Part shown: positions 1 to 8,843 of the stretch, piece after piece
How positions within the stretch are numbered: position 1 is the first letter of the stretch
Layout of the letters: each line of letters opens with the position of its first letter
Assembly: GCF_018128225.1 (NCBI RefSeq)
Contig: NZ_CP072377.1
Location: 62,001-126,000 of the forward strand
Length of the DNA stretch: 64,000 bases
Reading direction: 5' to 3'
Source: Leptotrichia sp. oral taxon 218
GTDB lineage: Bacteria > Fusobacteriota > Fusobacteriia > Fusobacteriales > Leptotrichiaceae
The notes under the pieces: model-generated
Told to the model about the DNA's origin: nothing
Databases searched by the model: none
Seen by the model: only the letters and a program-made list of their open reading frames with translations
Made by a program: the position numbers and the translations under genes

Positions 1-2
1 TA

Positions 3-77
3 GAAAATAAAATAAAAGAAAATAAAAATATTATAGAGCAAAGGATAAAAGAAGATGAGTTTGAGAAAAATAGATAA
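3..77 (+). CDS. possible 3' end of an upstream gene
   Basis: An open frame runs in from the left edge and stops at TAA 75-77, overlapping the start of nadC by 23 bases. It is charged (Lys/Glu/Asn-rich), like the C-terminus of an AT-rich gene. An overlapping upstream partner such as another NAD-synthesis gene would fit the context. The fragment is too short to identify and could be chance. Confidence 0.25.
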   Translation, partial: ENKIKENKNIIEQRIKEDEFEKNR

Positions 78-909
78 ATTTCAAATGGATGATTCAATCA
101 AATTAGCATTAAAAGAGGATATTACTTCAGAAGATGTAAGTACAAATGCAATTTATAAGGATGATAGATTGGCAGAAATTTCTTTATATTCCAAGGGAGA
201 AGGAATTTTGGCAGGACTTGATGTATTTAAAAGAGTTTTTGAGTTAAATGGTTCTCCTGTTTTTACTGAGTATAAAAAAGATGGGGATGAAGTTTTTAAA
301 AAAGATCTGATACTAAAGATAAGAGATGATGTAAAAGCATTGCTATCTTCTGAAAGAGTAGCTTTAAATTATTTGCAAAGAATGAGTGGAATTGCAACTT
401 ATACAAAAAAAATGATAGAAGCGCTAGACGATAAAAATATATATTTACTAGATACAAGAAAAACTGTTCCGAATATGAGAATATTTGAAAAGTACGCAGT
501 TGTAGCTGGTGGAGGGCATAACCATAGATATAATCTTTCTGATGCGATAATGTTAAAAGACAATCATATAGATGCCGCTGGTTCAATAACAAAAGCTATA
601 AAACTTGCTAGGGAATATTCTCCTTTTATTAAAAAAATTGAAATAGAAGTTGAAAATTTAGAAGGGGTGGAAGAGGCAGTTAGAGCTGGGGCAGATATAA
701 TTATGCTTGACAATATGGATATAGAAACTATTAAAAAGGCTATAAAAATTATACGAAAGAAAGCTGTAATAGAATGTTCTGGAAATATAGACATTAATAA
801 TATAAATCGCTTTAAAGGATTGGAGATTGATTATGTTTCAAGTGGGGCTATAACACATTCAGCTAAAATTTTAGATTTAAGTCTAAAAAATTTGAGGTAT
901 ATAGAATAA
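55..909 (+). CDS. nadC: nicotinate-nucleotide pyrophosphorylase (quinolinate phosphoribosyltransferase)
   Basis: NadC converts quinolinate and PRPP to nicotinate mononucleotide, CO2 and pyrophosphate, the entry step of de novo NAD synthesis in the cytosol. The 284-residue protein has the usual family length. It shows the RMSGIAT stretch near residue 109, the DTRKT substrate-binding motif near 133, the GGGHNHR loop near 152, and the MLKDNHI and IMLDN barrel strands that close the active site. The start is ATG 55. It is followed after 18 bases by the mazG-like gene. No nadA or nadB is visible, but the window begins here. Confidence 0.95.
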   Translation: MSLRKIDKFQMDDSIKLALKEDITSEDVSTNAIYKDDRLAEISLYSKGEGILAGLDVFKRVFELNGSPVFTEYKKDGDEVFKKDLILKIRDDVKALLSSERVALNYLQRMSGIATYTKKMIEALDDKNIYLLDTRKTVPNMRIFEKYAVVAGGGHNHRYNLSDAIMLKDNHIDAAGSITKAIKLAREYSPFIKKIEIEVENLEGVEEAVRAGADIIMLDNMDIETIKKAIKIIRKKAVIECSGNIDINNINRFKGLEIDYVSSGAITHSAKILDLSLKNLRYIE

Positions 910-927
910 GAAAGGGGGTAAATTTTT

Positions 928-1233
928 ATGAAAAATAATATTGAAGATATGACACTTAAAGAAGTCCAGTATCTGATTAAAAGAATAGAAAAAGGGACTT
1001 TAGATGAAAGCAGAGATAAGGAAGAATCGCAGAAAAAAAAAGAAAATGGACAAAGATTAGTTTTAAAATTAATTGAGGAATTTGGGGAACTGGCTGAAAA
1101 TATTAGAAAAAATACGAGGTTTGATGGACAAAATATAAAGGGGACGATTGAGGAGGAAGTATTTGATGTATTTTATTATATTGTTGCGATTGCGAATTAT
1201 TATGAAATTGATTTTGAAAAAATCTTTTATTAA
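928..1233 (+). CDS. MazG-like nucleotide pyrophosphohydrolase, 3' end interrupted by an IStron
   Basis: This is a small all-alpha NTP pyrophosphohydrolase of the MazG/dUTPase superfamily, thought to hydrolyse non-canonical or damaged NTPs. The metal-binding pattern is visible as EEFGELAE near residue 51 and EEEVFDV near residue 76. At 101 residues it is slightly short for the family. An AAGGGGG ribosome binding site precedes ATG 928. The TAA stop at 1231-1233 is the first codon of IStron 1. If the intron splices at 1230/3177, the 3' exon also begins TAA, so the encoded protein is the same. Whether the ancestral gene ran further cannot be decided from this sequence. Confidence 0.8.
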   Translation: MKNNIEDMTLKEVQYLIKRIEKGTLDESRDKEESQKKKENGQRLVLKLIEEFGELAENIRKNTRFDGQNIKGTIEEEVFDVFYYIVAIANYYEIDFEKIFY

Positions 1234-1740
1234 ATAGTGCAAGAACACTCACAACTTTAGTCGTGAGATGAATTGCACGAAAATTTTAGTAAGCATATAG
1301 GGAAACTTGTATGTAGATACGGAGCAAAACCGTGCAACAAAGAAACTGAACTGCTGGGAACTCTTAAAGCTGGTATAACCACAACATAATACCTTCGTTC
1401 AAATATGGTATAAGTGTGAAGGTAGCGAAAGCAGAAAAAATATACTAGATGGTGCAAGGTTAAATCCTAAACATTATGATAATAGACAATCAGCAGCTAA
1501 GCCTGAAAAGGAAAGTTCAACGACTATCCCTCGTGAGGGGAGTACAATACAAGCGACTGGTATTGGAAGTGGTTTCGCCTAAGTCCTTGAAACAGGATAT
1601 GGATAAGATATAGTCTGTGCTTGTTAGAGATAACAAGAGGTTCAAGGCTAATCTCCTTAATTTATTAAGGAGTATATATGCCATGAGAACTGCATAAGTA
1701 GTAGCGCACTTATGTGAACGACGCTTCCCACTGTTGTGGG
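1231..1740 (+). ncRNA. group I intron catalytic core of IStron 1
   Basis: The conserved group I elements appear in order: P around 1347-1363 (CTGCTGGGAACTC), Q at 1489-1503 (AATCAGCAGCTAAGC), R at 1515-1526 (GTTCAACGACTA) and S at 1605-1615 (AAGATATAGTC). P7 is a perfect five-pair helix, GACTA 1522-1526 with TAGTC 1611-1615. An internal guide GTAAG at 1289-1293 pairs with the 5' exon end TTTAT, giving the expected U-G pair at the splice site. The remaining 3' domain continues past tnpB to the terminal G at 3176. Splicing itself is inferred. Confidence 0.87.
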
Positions 1741-1849
1741 GTTTTAAAAACTTTAAAAATATTTAAAAATAAATAAAAAATATTACTTTTGACAGATAAA
1801 ATGTAGAATACATGGTATAATATCTCTGATAAAAAGGAGGTGATTATAC

Positions 1850-3097
1850 ATGTATTTAACTTTAAAACAACAGGTAAAACATCTTAGTAAAAAAGAGTTT
1901 AGGAATTTAAAATATTTATCTCATATAGCCAAGAACTTAACTAATGAAGCTATATATAATATTAGACAATACTATTTTAATAAGAAAAAGTATTTAAGTT
2001 ATAATGAAAACTATAAAATACTTAAAAATAGTGAAAATTACAAGAAATTAAATTCTAATATGGCTCAGCAAATTCTAAAAGAAGTAGACGGAAGTTTTAA
2101 ATCATTTTTTGGACTTTTAAAACTTGCTAGGAATGGTCAATATAATTTTAAAGATATAAAATTACCTAAATATCTTGCTAAAGATGGTTTTACAACTCTT
2201 GTTATAGGTTTTGTTAGATTAAAAGATGATATGCTGATAGTTCCTTATTCAAATTCGTTTAAGAAAACTCATCAGGAAGTTAAAATTAAGCTGCCACCAG
2301 TATTAAAAGACAAGAAGATAAAAGAGATTAGAATAATACCAAAACAACATTCCAGGTACTTTGAAATTCAATATACTTACGAAGTAAAAGAAGTTCAAAG
2401 GGAATTAACTAAAGAAAATGCACTAGGAATTGATTTAGGTATAAATAATCTTTGTACTTGTGTTACAAATACTGGAGCATCATTCATAATAGATGGTAGA
2501 AAATTAAAATCAATTAATCAATACTATAATAAGATAAATGCAAAATTGCAAAGCATTAAAGATAAGCAAAAGATTAAGCGGACAACATTAAGGCAAAAGA
2601 GAATAGCTAGAAGAAGAAATAATCGTATAGAAGATTATCTTTCAAAAGCAGCAAGAATAATTGTAAATTATTGTCTTAATAATGATATAGGAAAAATAAT
2701 TTTAGGATATAATGAAGATTTTCAAAGAAAATCAAATATTGGAAGTATAAATAATCAAAACTTTGTAAATATACCATATGGAAAATTAAGAGATAAATTA
2801 ATATATCTATGTAAACTATATGGAATAGAATTTAAACTGCAAGAAGAGAGTTATACATCGAAAGCAAGTTTCTTTGATGGAGATGAGATTCCAATATATG
2901 ATAAAGAAAATCAAAAAGAATATATATTCAGTGGAAAAAGGATAAAAAGAGGACTATATCAAACAAGTAAAGGCTATCAATTAAATGCAGATTGTAATGG
3001 AGCATTAAATATATTAAGAAAAAGTAAAGTTGTGGATTTAAATATCCTATACAATAGAGGTGAGCTGGACACGCCTAAAAGAATAAGGGTAGTGTAA
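1850..3097 (+). CDS. tnpB: TnpB-type RNA-guided nuclease of IStron 1
   Basis: IS605 OrfB/TnpB, ancestor of Cas12, a guide-RNA-directed DNA nuclease that favours retention of the element after excision. The 415-residue protein carries the RuvC triad: Asp in GIDLGINN near 201, Glu in GYNEDFQRK near 287, and Asp in NADCNGALN near 382. The usual CxxC zinc-ribbon pairs between the last two motifs are absent, which recalls the compact TnpB of clostridial IStrons (from memory). An AGGAGGTGAT ribosome binding site precedes ATG 1850 and a TATAAT box lies at 1816-1821. The omega-RNA would cover the 3' end of the ORF and the right end, with the guide read from flanking DNA. Confidence 0.88.
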   Translation: MYLTLKQQVKHLSKKEFRNLKYLSHIAKNLTNEAIYNIRQYYFNKKKYLSYNENYKILKNSENYKKLNSNMAQQILKEVDGSFKSFFGLLKLARNGQYNFKDIKLPKYLAKDGFTTLVIGFVRLKDDMLIVPYSNSFKKTHQEVKIKLPPVLKDKKIKEIRIIPKQHSRYFEIQYTYEVKEVQRELTKENALGIDLGINNLCTCVTNTGASFIIDGRKLKSINQYYNKINAKLQSIKDKQKIKRTTLRQKRIARRRNNRIEDYLSKAARIIVNYCLNNDIGKIILGYNEDFQRKSNIGSINNQNFVNIPYGKLRDKLIYLCKLYGIEFKLQEESYTSKASFFDGDEIPIYDKENQKEYIFSGKRIKRGLYQTSKGYQLNADCNGALNILRKSKVVDLNILYNRGELDTPKRIRVV

Positions 3098-3232
3098 AGC
3101 TATCAAACTTCTTAGAAAATTTTTGAATATTTTTAAAAATTTTAGAACCCTGTGACTTTAGTCGTGGGAGGTTCAGTAATTATGGTATTACATTAAAATA
3201 TTTTTTACTATTTTAAAGAAAGGGGAAAAAAT

Positions 3233-3946
3233 ATGAGTTATCGATTAAATCCATATAAAATTTTGAGAAGTGTGGTAATTTTAGCAGTTATTATTTGTCT
3301 AGGAGTTCTTGCTTTTAATTTTAAAAAATCTAAAGAATCTGCGACAAATGAAATAAAAAAAGATGTTAAAGTCAGAGGAAAAAATTTTTTCAAATCAAAA
3401 GATTATAAAAATAATTTGACTTTGCCAAAAGAAAATATTCAAGAAAATAATAAAAATGTCATAAACGATATAAAAACTAATGACAACAAGACAAAAAATG
3501 TAGATTTGCAAGATATAAAAAAAGATGACGCCAATAAAAAAATTGAAGATGAAAAAAAGAACCAAGAAAAGGCTAAAGAGCAGCAAAAAAATAATCAGCA
3601 GGAAATAGAAAAACAAAAGCAAAAGGCGAAGGAAGAAGCGGCAAGAATTGAAAAGGAAAAAGCTCAAAAAGCAAAAGCCGTGGCAGAACAGAAAGCAAAA
3701 GCTGAAGCTGCAAAAGGTCCTAAAAAATATATTCAAGTGGCATCTGTAAAAACAGAAGCTGGAGCTAGAAGCATAACTAAAAAATTAGGTGGAAATTTTT
3801 ATTATAAAAAAACTGTCGTAAATGGGAAAAAAGCATATGTTGTAATGTCAAACATGACAAATGACCAAGCAAAATTAAATTCTATGCAAAAAACTGTTAA
3901 ATCTAAATACGGCAGCGACTATATGATAAGAGGCGGAGGAAAATAA
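3233..3946 (+). CDS. SPOR-domain cell envelope protein
   Basis: This 237-residue protein has one N-terminal membrane segment (about residues 10-28), then a long Lys/Glu/Gln-rich region that is probably a coiled coil or extended periplasmic linker (about 60-160), and a C-terminal SPOR domain (about 164-237) starting KKYIQVASV. SPOR domains bind denuded septal peptidoglycan, so a role at the division site in the manner of FtsN is likely but inferred. A GAAAGGGG ribosome binding site precedes ATG 3233. It is followed closely by the DHH phosphoesterase gene, probably in one transcript. Confidence 0.75.
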   Translation: MSYRLNPYKILRSVVILAVIICLGVLAFNFKKSKESATNEIKKDVKVRGKNFFKSKDYKNNLTLPKENIQENNKNVINDIKTNDNKTKNVDLQDIKKDDANKKIEDEKKNQEKAKEQQKNNQQEIEKQKQKAKEEAARIEKEKAQKAKAVAEQKAKAEAAKGPKKYIQVASVKTEAGARSITKKLGGNFYYKKTVVNGKKAYVVMSNMTNDQAKLNSMQKTVKSKYGSDYMIRGGGK

Positions 3947-3964
3947 AAAAAAAGAAGGTGAACA

Positions 3965-4969
3965 ATGAAAAAAAACTTTAGAGGAAATATTACACCAGAA
4001 GAAATTGTTGAAAAAATTAAAAATTCAAAAAATATTGTGCTGACAGCTCACATAAATCCTGACGGAGATGCGCTTGGTTCACTTTTAGCATTTTATTTTA
4101 TGATAAAAAAATTTGACGATAAAAAAAATATTCAAATTGTGGTAGATGACAAATTGCCAAAATATATGCGCCATTTTGAAGATACAAAATTTATTTTAAG
4201 TTATGAGAATTTTTTACAAAAAAATGACTTAAAAAATAAAAAAAATGATCTTTTCATAAGTTTGGACTGTGCAAATGAAGAGCGCTATCAAAAATCTGTG
4301 GAAATAAAAAAACAAAGTGAAAATTCAATAAATATTGACCATCACATAAGTAACACAGAACATGCCGAATTCAACTACATAGAAGATATTTGCAGCACTT
4401 GTGAACTTTTATATCAGTTTTTGGAAATATTTGGCATTGAATTAGATAAAAGAATTGCAAAATATTTGTATCTTGGAATAATCAATGATACAGGAAATTT
4501 TAGGCATGACAATGTCACAGAGCACACATTTTTTGTCTGTTCTAAATTAATTGGTGCGGGAGCAAATAATCATAAAATTGCCAACATAATTTTTGCCGTC
4601 AGCGAGAAAAAAATAGACTTTTTCGGAGAAGTTTATAAAAATAAAAAAATTGATCATAACTACGGCTTTGCATATTATTATTTGACGCAGGAAAAGATGA
4701 AAGAGCTGGGAATTGAAAAAGACGACACCGATGGAATTGCTGAAATGCTTTTAAAAATTGAAGGTATGGAAATTTCGCTTTTTGCAAGAGAAGAAATTGA
4801 CGGTTCGATAAAAGGAAGTTTTCGTGCAAATGATAAATACAATGTAAATGAATTGGCACAAAACTTTGGCGGTGGAGGTCATATAAAAGCTGCAGGATTT
4901 AGAACTGAGCTGACTTTTGATAAAATTATTGAAAAAGTGTATGAAAAATTTAAATTTTTTGAAAAATAA
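3965..4969 (+). CDS. nrnA: DHH/DHHA1 phosphoesterase, NrnA-type oligoribonuclease / pAp phosphatase
   Basis: Probably degrades nanoRNAs and/or 3'-phosphoadenosine 5'-phosphate, or cyclic-dinucleotide products. The 334-residue length fits NrnA. The DHH domain shows the metal ligands in AHINPDGDALGS near residue 29, SLDCANEER near 100, and IDHHISNTEH near 123. The C-terminal DHHA1 domain has the GGGGHIKAAGF motif near residue 303. An AAGAAGG ribosome binding site precedes ATG 3965. It sits 18 bases downstream of the SPOR gene and is followed by two small ORFs. Exact substrate preference cannot be read from sequence. Confidence 0.87.
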   Translation: MKKNFRGNITPEEIVEKIKNSKNIVLTAHINPDGDALGSLLAFYFMIKKFDDKKNIQIVVDDKLPKYMRHFEDTKFILSYENFLQKNDLKNKKNDLFISLDCANEERYQKSVEIKKQSENSINIDHHISNTEHAEFNYIEDICSTCELLYQFLEIFGIELDKRIAKYLYLGIINDTGNFRHDNVTEHTFFVCSKLIGAGANNHKIANIIFAVSEKKIDFFGEVYKNKKIDHNYGFAYYYLTQEKMKELGIEKDDTDGIAEMLLKIEGMEISLFAREEIDGSIKGSFRANDKYNVNELAQNFGGGGHIKAAGFRTELTFDKIIEKVYEKFKFFEK

Positions 4970-4987
4970 AAAAAAGGGAAATAAATT

Positions 4988-5200
4988 ATGTTTAATATGT
5001 TTAATTATCTAAAAATAAAAGGTTTTACAAATGATGAATTAGTAAGTCAATTTGAAAAAATAGAAGAGATGAATCAAAAGATTAATAATATTTTGGATGA
5101 AAAACCAAATGCAATATTAAAAAAAATTGACTTTAGTTATTTGGACGAAGAAAAGACAAAGTTAAATTTTGAAATAAATATAGATATTATAAACAGGTAA
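4988..5200 (+). CDS. small hypothetical protein (70 aa)
   Basis: This 70-residue, acidic and Ile/Asn-rich protein has no signal peptide or membrane segment and is not recognised. It has a plausible ribosome binding site (AAAGGGAAA) and tight spacing to nrnA upstream (18 bases) and the lipoprotein downstream (15 bases), which supports it as a real operon member. Confidence 0.5.
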   Translation: MFNMFNYLKIKGFTNDELVSQFEKIEEMNQKINNILDEKPNAILKKIDFSYLDEEKTKLNFEINIDIINR

Positions 5201-5215
5201 AATGGGAAAAGTGAT

Positions 5216-5521
5216 ATGAAAAAAAATAATTTAAAAAGAAATATATTAATAGCATGTTTTAGTTTAGTTGTAAGCTGTTCATATGTTGGAGTGAGGACAG
5301 TTCCAGATTCGGCAGTTGTTTCAAGAGATACAGTCGTCGAAAATAGCATTTTAGAAATAAAAGATAAATTTGGCGAAGAAATAAAATCACAAGATGTGGG
5401 AATTTATAAAAAAGGTTTTGGAAACTGGAAAGTAATTTTATATGGTGAAAATGCTTATTATGAAGTGAGAGTAAGTGAAGATGGAAAAATTGTTTCAAGT
5501 AGAGTTTTGAAATATAAATAA
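5216..5521 (+). CDS. small putative lipoprotein (101 aa)
   Basis: The protein has a charged N-terminus, a short hydrophobic segment and a lipobox-like LVVSC ending at Cys 21, so it is probably an exported lipoprotein. The rest is a small mixed alpha/beta sequence rich in Val and Lys with no recognised family. It is the last gene of the SPOR/nrnA run and is followed by a strong terminator at 5541-5583. Confidence 0.55.
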   Translation: MKKNNLKRNILIACFSLVVSCSYVGVRTVPDSAVVSRDTVVENSILEIKDKFGEEIKSQDVGIYKKGFGNWKVILYGENAYYEVRVSEDGKIVSSRVLKYK

Positions 5522-5540
5522 AATAAAAAATAGAATTTTT

Positions 5541-5583
5541 AGGAATTACTTCTAATTTTAAATTAGTAGTAGCTCCTTTTTTT
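5541..5583. terminator. bidirectional rho-independent terminator
   Basis: The arms AGGA..TACT..CTAATTT and AAATTAG..AGTA..TCCT form a long hairpin followed by T7. It lies between the converging lipoprotein gene (plus) and DUF441 gene (minus), and could serve both. Confidence 0.75.
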
Positions 5584-5614
5584 CTATTTTTTAAATTCTT
5601 TTATTTAAATTTTT

Positions 5615-6106
5615 TTATTTAAGAAATAGCGACACAATTTTTAAAATACAAAATGTAATTCCACTCGCAATAACAGGTCCTGCCGCAATTCCTCGCAAAA
5701 ATACAACTCCGATTATTGTTCCTGCAATTAAAGTAACTGTAATTTCTGGCTGATTTGACAAGAGAGACAAACCTTTTGCAGATAAAAGTGACACTAGAAT
5801 TCCACTAAAAATTGTAATCCATCCAATTGGAGATTTAAAGGCGTTAAATAAGTGATAAAATCTAACTTCTCCTGTGGCAATCGGAATTAAAATCGCAATT
5901 GTAATGACCAAGACTCCCCAGTTTATTCCATTTTTTCTAAATTGTGTAATAAATTTTTCAATATCCAAAAATTTAAAATTATAAAATTTTGAAATATCGA
6001 ATAAAATTTTTAGAATTATTACAAAAACAGTTGCATATACAATAGATTTATTAAATTTTATAGTTCCAACTAATAAAATTAAGATTAAAAATATATAACT
6101 TTCCAA
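5615..6106 (-). CDS. DUF441 / UPF0756 family membrane protein
   Basis: A small multi-spanning inner-membrane protein of 163 residues with about four to five hydrophobic segments and the family's glycine-rich C-terminal part (GTIIGVVFLRGIAAGP). Function of the family is unknown. I chose a TTG start at 6106 because an AGGAGAA site sits just upstream and the family N-terminus begins at this point; the frame stays open further upstream to 6151. Confidence 0.7.
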   Translation of the reverse strand: MESYIFLILILLVGTIKFNKSIVYATVFVIILKILFDISKFYNFKFLDIEKFITQFRKNGINWGVLVITIAILIPIATGEVRFYHLFNAFKSPIGWITIFSGILVSLLSAKGLSLLSNQPEITVTLIAGTIIGVVFLRGIAAGPVIASGITFCILKIVSLFLK

Positions 6107-6267
6107 AATAAATTCTCCTCTCAAAAAAATCTTTTCTTTAAAGTATAACACGAAACTTTTGTTTTCTCAACAAAAAAATTTTTTTGCTTTAATTATTTTT
6201 TAACAATTGCTTTTTAAAAAAAATGGGATATACTTATATTATAAGATAAAAGAAGGAGTTGATTGGA

Positions 6268-6867
6268 ATGAAAAAATTAGCAATTTTTCTAATTTTATTA
6301 ATTGCAGCTTTTAGTTGTTCTAAGGAAAATAGAGAAAATAAAGTTGAAAGAGTTTCAAAGGTGGATTCAGGGAATTTTACTGAGGTTCAAACTTCGAAAA
6401 ATCAGAATAATGATGAGAATAAATCTCAAAGTAAAAAAATTTCTTACGAAAAAGAAAGACAAGACGAGGATAAAACACAAAGAGATAATTTGGATAAAAA
6501 ATCAAGTGGAAATTATGCAAAAGAATTAGAAAGTAAAATGGAAAAATTGGAAGAAGAAATGCAAAGTAAATTGGATTCGGGTGTGACTTCTGAAATGGTA
6601 AATGCAAATAATGAACTTTATGAAGCTTGGGACAAAGAATTGAACAAAGTGTATAAACTTCTTATGGAGAGATTGCCGAGTGATAGAAAAGAAAAATTAA
6701 AAAATGCACAGAGAGCTTGGATAAAAAGTAAGGAAGAAAAAGCAAATGAAGCTGCAAAAGAAGCCAATGGAGGAACTTTGGCGGGTGTACTGCATTCAGG
6801 TACAGCAGCTAGCTTGACAAAGGATAGAGCAATTGAACTTGCAAAAATGTACGATAATTTAAAATAG
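6268..6867 (+). CDS. lipoprotein with LprI-like lysozyme-inhibitor domain
   Basis: The signal peptide ends in a lipobox (AAFSC). A long Lys/Glu/Ser-rich charged spacer follows (about residues 20-95). The C-terminal ~100 residues match the LprI/DUF1311 pattern: LYEAWDKELN, then a QRAWIKSKEE stretch. LprI-type domains were first linked to lysozyme inhibition, so protection of peptidoglycan from host lysozyme is possible but inferred; many homologues are uncharacterised. An AAGGAG site precedes ATG 6268, with a TTG nine bases earlier as an alternative. A clear terminator follows. Confidence 0.68.
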   Translation: MKKLAIFLILLIAAFSCSKENRENKVERVSKVDSGNFTEVQTSKNQNNDENKSQSKKISYEKERQDEDKTQRDNLDKKSSGNYAKELESKMEKLEEEMQSKLDSGVTSEMVNANNELYEAWDKELNKVYKLLMERLPSDRKEKLKNAQRAWIKSKEEKANEAAKEANGGTLAGVLHSGTAASLTKDRAIELAKMYDNLK

Positions 6868-6876
6868 TAAAAATTA

Positions 6877-6907
6877 AAAAAGACTGGACTATAACCGGTC
6901 TTTTTTA
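6877..6907 (+). terminator. rho-independent terminator
   Basis: The hairpin AAAAGACTGG / CCGGTCTTTT is followed by T-rich sequence, directly after the LprI-like gene. Confidence 0.8.
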
Positions 6908-6960
6908 GTATAATAGATATATATTAAATAATAAAAAATATTGAAAGGATAGAAAAAATA

Positions 6961-8673
6961 ATGAGATTATCGAAAGCATTTTTAAAAACATATAAGGAAG
7001 CACCAAAAGAGGCAGAAGTAATAAGTCATAAATTGATGTTGAGAGCTTCTATGATTAGACAATTGACAAGAGGAGTTTACAGCTATTTGCCATTGGGATA
7101 TAAGGTTTTGAAAAAAATTGAGAATATTGTTAGAGAGGAAATGGATAGAGCTGGGTCACAGGAAATTTTAATGCCAGTGTTGCAGCCAGCTTCATTGTGG
7201 GAAGAGTCTGGAAGATGGTTTGCTTATGGTTCAGAACTTATGAGAATGAAGGATAGAAATGAGAGAGAATTTGCGTTGGGACCTACGCATGAAGAAGTTG
7301 TTACGGATATTGTTAGAAATACAATTACTTCGTATAAAGAATTGCCATTTAACTTGTATCAAATTCAGACAAAATTTAGAGATGAAATGCGTCCAAGATT
7401 TGGTCTTATGAGAGGAAGAGAGTTCTTAATGAAAGATGCCTACAGTTTCCATTTAACAAAAGAATCGTTGGATGAAGAATTTTTGAATATGAAAAATGCA
7501 TATTCTAGAATTTTGGAAAGAATGGAGTTAAAATTTAGAGCGGTTGATGCGGATTCTGGTTCGATTGGAGGAGACGCTTCAAATGAATTTATGGTACTTG
7601 CTGAAAATGGAGAAGACGATATTTTATACAGTGACTCATCAGATTATGCTGCAAATGTTGAAAAAGCTACGAGTATCATTGAATTGAAGGAAAGTTCAGA
7701 GGAAAAATTGCCAAAAGAATTAGTTGAAACGCCTAATACTAAGACAATTAAGGAATTGTCAGAATTTTTGAATATTCCAGAGGAAAAAACTGTTAAAGCG
7801 GTTATGTTGAAGGAAGTATTGGAAGATAAAGTAAATTATGTGTTGGCACTTATTCGTGGAGATTTGGATGTAAATGAAATTAAATTGAAAAATGCAGTGA
7901 ATGCTTCGATGGAATTGGAAATGATGACTGAAGAAGAATGTGAAAAATTTGGGATTGTTCCTGGATTTGCGGGATCTTATGAGAAAAAAGAAGGACTTAC
8001 AGTTGTTATTGATGAAACTGTAAAATATGTGAGAAATTTTACATTGGGAGCAAATAAAAAGGATTATCATTTTATTAATGTTAATTTGGAAGATTTGCAT
8101 TATGATGTAGTTGCTGATATTAGAACGGCTAGAGCGGGAGATATTTCGCCAGATGGAAAAGGTGTGTTAAAAATTGCTCGTGGAATGGAAGTTGGACACA
8201 TTTTTAAATTGGGAGATAAATATTCAAAAGCGTTAGATGCAAAAGTTTTAGATGAAAATGGTAAACAGCAAGTAATCCAAATGGGATGTTACGGAATTGG
8301 TGTTTCAAGATTGATGTCGGCTGTAATTGAGCAAAAACACGATGACTTTGGAATTATTTGGCCAAAATCGATTGCACCGTATATTGCAGATGTGATTATT
8401 GCTAATGTAAAAGATGAAACACAAGTAAATGTTGCTGAAAGAATTTATGAGGCGTTGAAAAATGAAAATATAGATGTTGTTTTAGATGACAGAAATGAGA
8501 GAGCAGGATTTAAGTTTAAAGATGCTGACTTAATTGGATTCCCGCTTAAAATTGTAGCTGGAAAAGGTGCAGCTAATGGAATTGTGGAAGTTAAAGATAG
8601 AGCAACTGGAGAAAGCGTTGAAGTTAAGGTTGAGGAAGTTGTTAATTTTGTGAAAGAGTTTTTGGCTAAATAA
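6961..8673 (+). CDS. proS: prolyl-tRNA synthetase
   Basis: A class II aminoacyl-tRNA synthetase that charges tRNA(Pro). The 570-residue length and architecture fit the bacterial form: catalytic domain with motif 2 (FRDEMRPRFGLMRGREFLMKD near 140-160), an inserted editing domain (about 230-390) that deacylates Ala-tRNA(Pro), motif 3 (GCYGIGVSR near 440), and a C-terminal anticodon-binding domain (about 470-570). An AAAGGA ribosome binding site precedes ATG 6961. It appears to be a single-gene unit. Confidence 0.97.
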   Translation: MRLSKAFLKTYKEAPKEAEVISHKLMLRASMIRQLTRGVYSYLPLGYKVLKKIENIVREEMDRAGSQEILMPVLQPASLWEESGRWFAYGSELMRMKDRNEREFALGPTHEEVVTDIVRNTITSYKELPFNLYQIQTKFRDEMRPRFGLMRGREFLMKDAYSFHLTKESLDEEFLNMKNAYSRILERMELKFRAVDADSGSIGGDASNEFMVLAENGEDDILYSDSSDYAANVEKATSIIELKESSEEKLPKELVETPNTKTIKELSEFLNIPEEKTVKAVMLKEVLEDKVNYVLALIRGDLDVNEIKLKNAVNASMELEMMTEEECEKFGIVPGFAGSYEKKEGLTVVIDETVKYVRNFTLGANKKDYHFINVNLEDLHYDVVADIRTARAGDISPDGKGVLKIARGMEVGHIFKLGDKYSKALDAKVLDENGKQQVIQMGCYGIGVSRLMSAVIEQKHDDFGIIWPKSIAPYIADVIIANVKDETQVNVAERIYEALKNENIDVVLDDRNERAGFKFKDADLIGFPLKIVAGKGAANGIVEVKDRATGESVEVKVEEVVNFVKEFLAK

Positions 8674-8843
8674 ATTTATCTGAAAATAAAAATTTTATTT
8701 TTGTAAATTATATTTTTTGTAAAATTTTTCCAAAAAACAAAAAAAATTCTATGAAAATATAAAGAAATGTAGTATAATTTAAGTAGCAATTATGTAATAA
8801 AAATAAAAATAAAATTAAAATAAATGGAAGAGAGGCTGACAAG

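Larger units (their letters stand above)
1231..3176 (+). mobile_element. IStron 1: group I intron plus IS605-type tnpB element
   Basis: This is a complete 1946-bp chimeric element. It begins TAAATAGTGC directly after TTTAT and ends in GGTTCAG, whose final G suits the omega-G of a group I intron. Both ends carry an imperfect palindrome sharing the loop GACTTTAGTC (about 1248-1267 and 3153-3170), as in IS200/IS605 transposon ends. The 5' half holds the intron core and the 3' half an intact tnpB. Ends were set by comparison with the copies at 43092-45028 and 63057 onward. No tnpA is present, so a transposase would have to come from elsewhere. The architecture matches CdISt1 of Clostridioides difficile. 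Confidence 0.88.

Noticed and set aside
1257-1457. Small ORF antisense to the start of IStron 1
   Set aside because: It lies within the group I intron core, where RNA structure explains conservation.
1789-1821. TTGACA / TATAAT as the tnpB promoter of IStron 1
   Set aside because: The spacer is 21 bases, too long for a standard sigma-A promoter; the -10 alone is noted in the tnpB entry.
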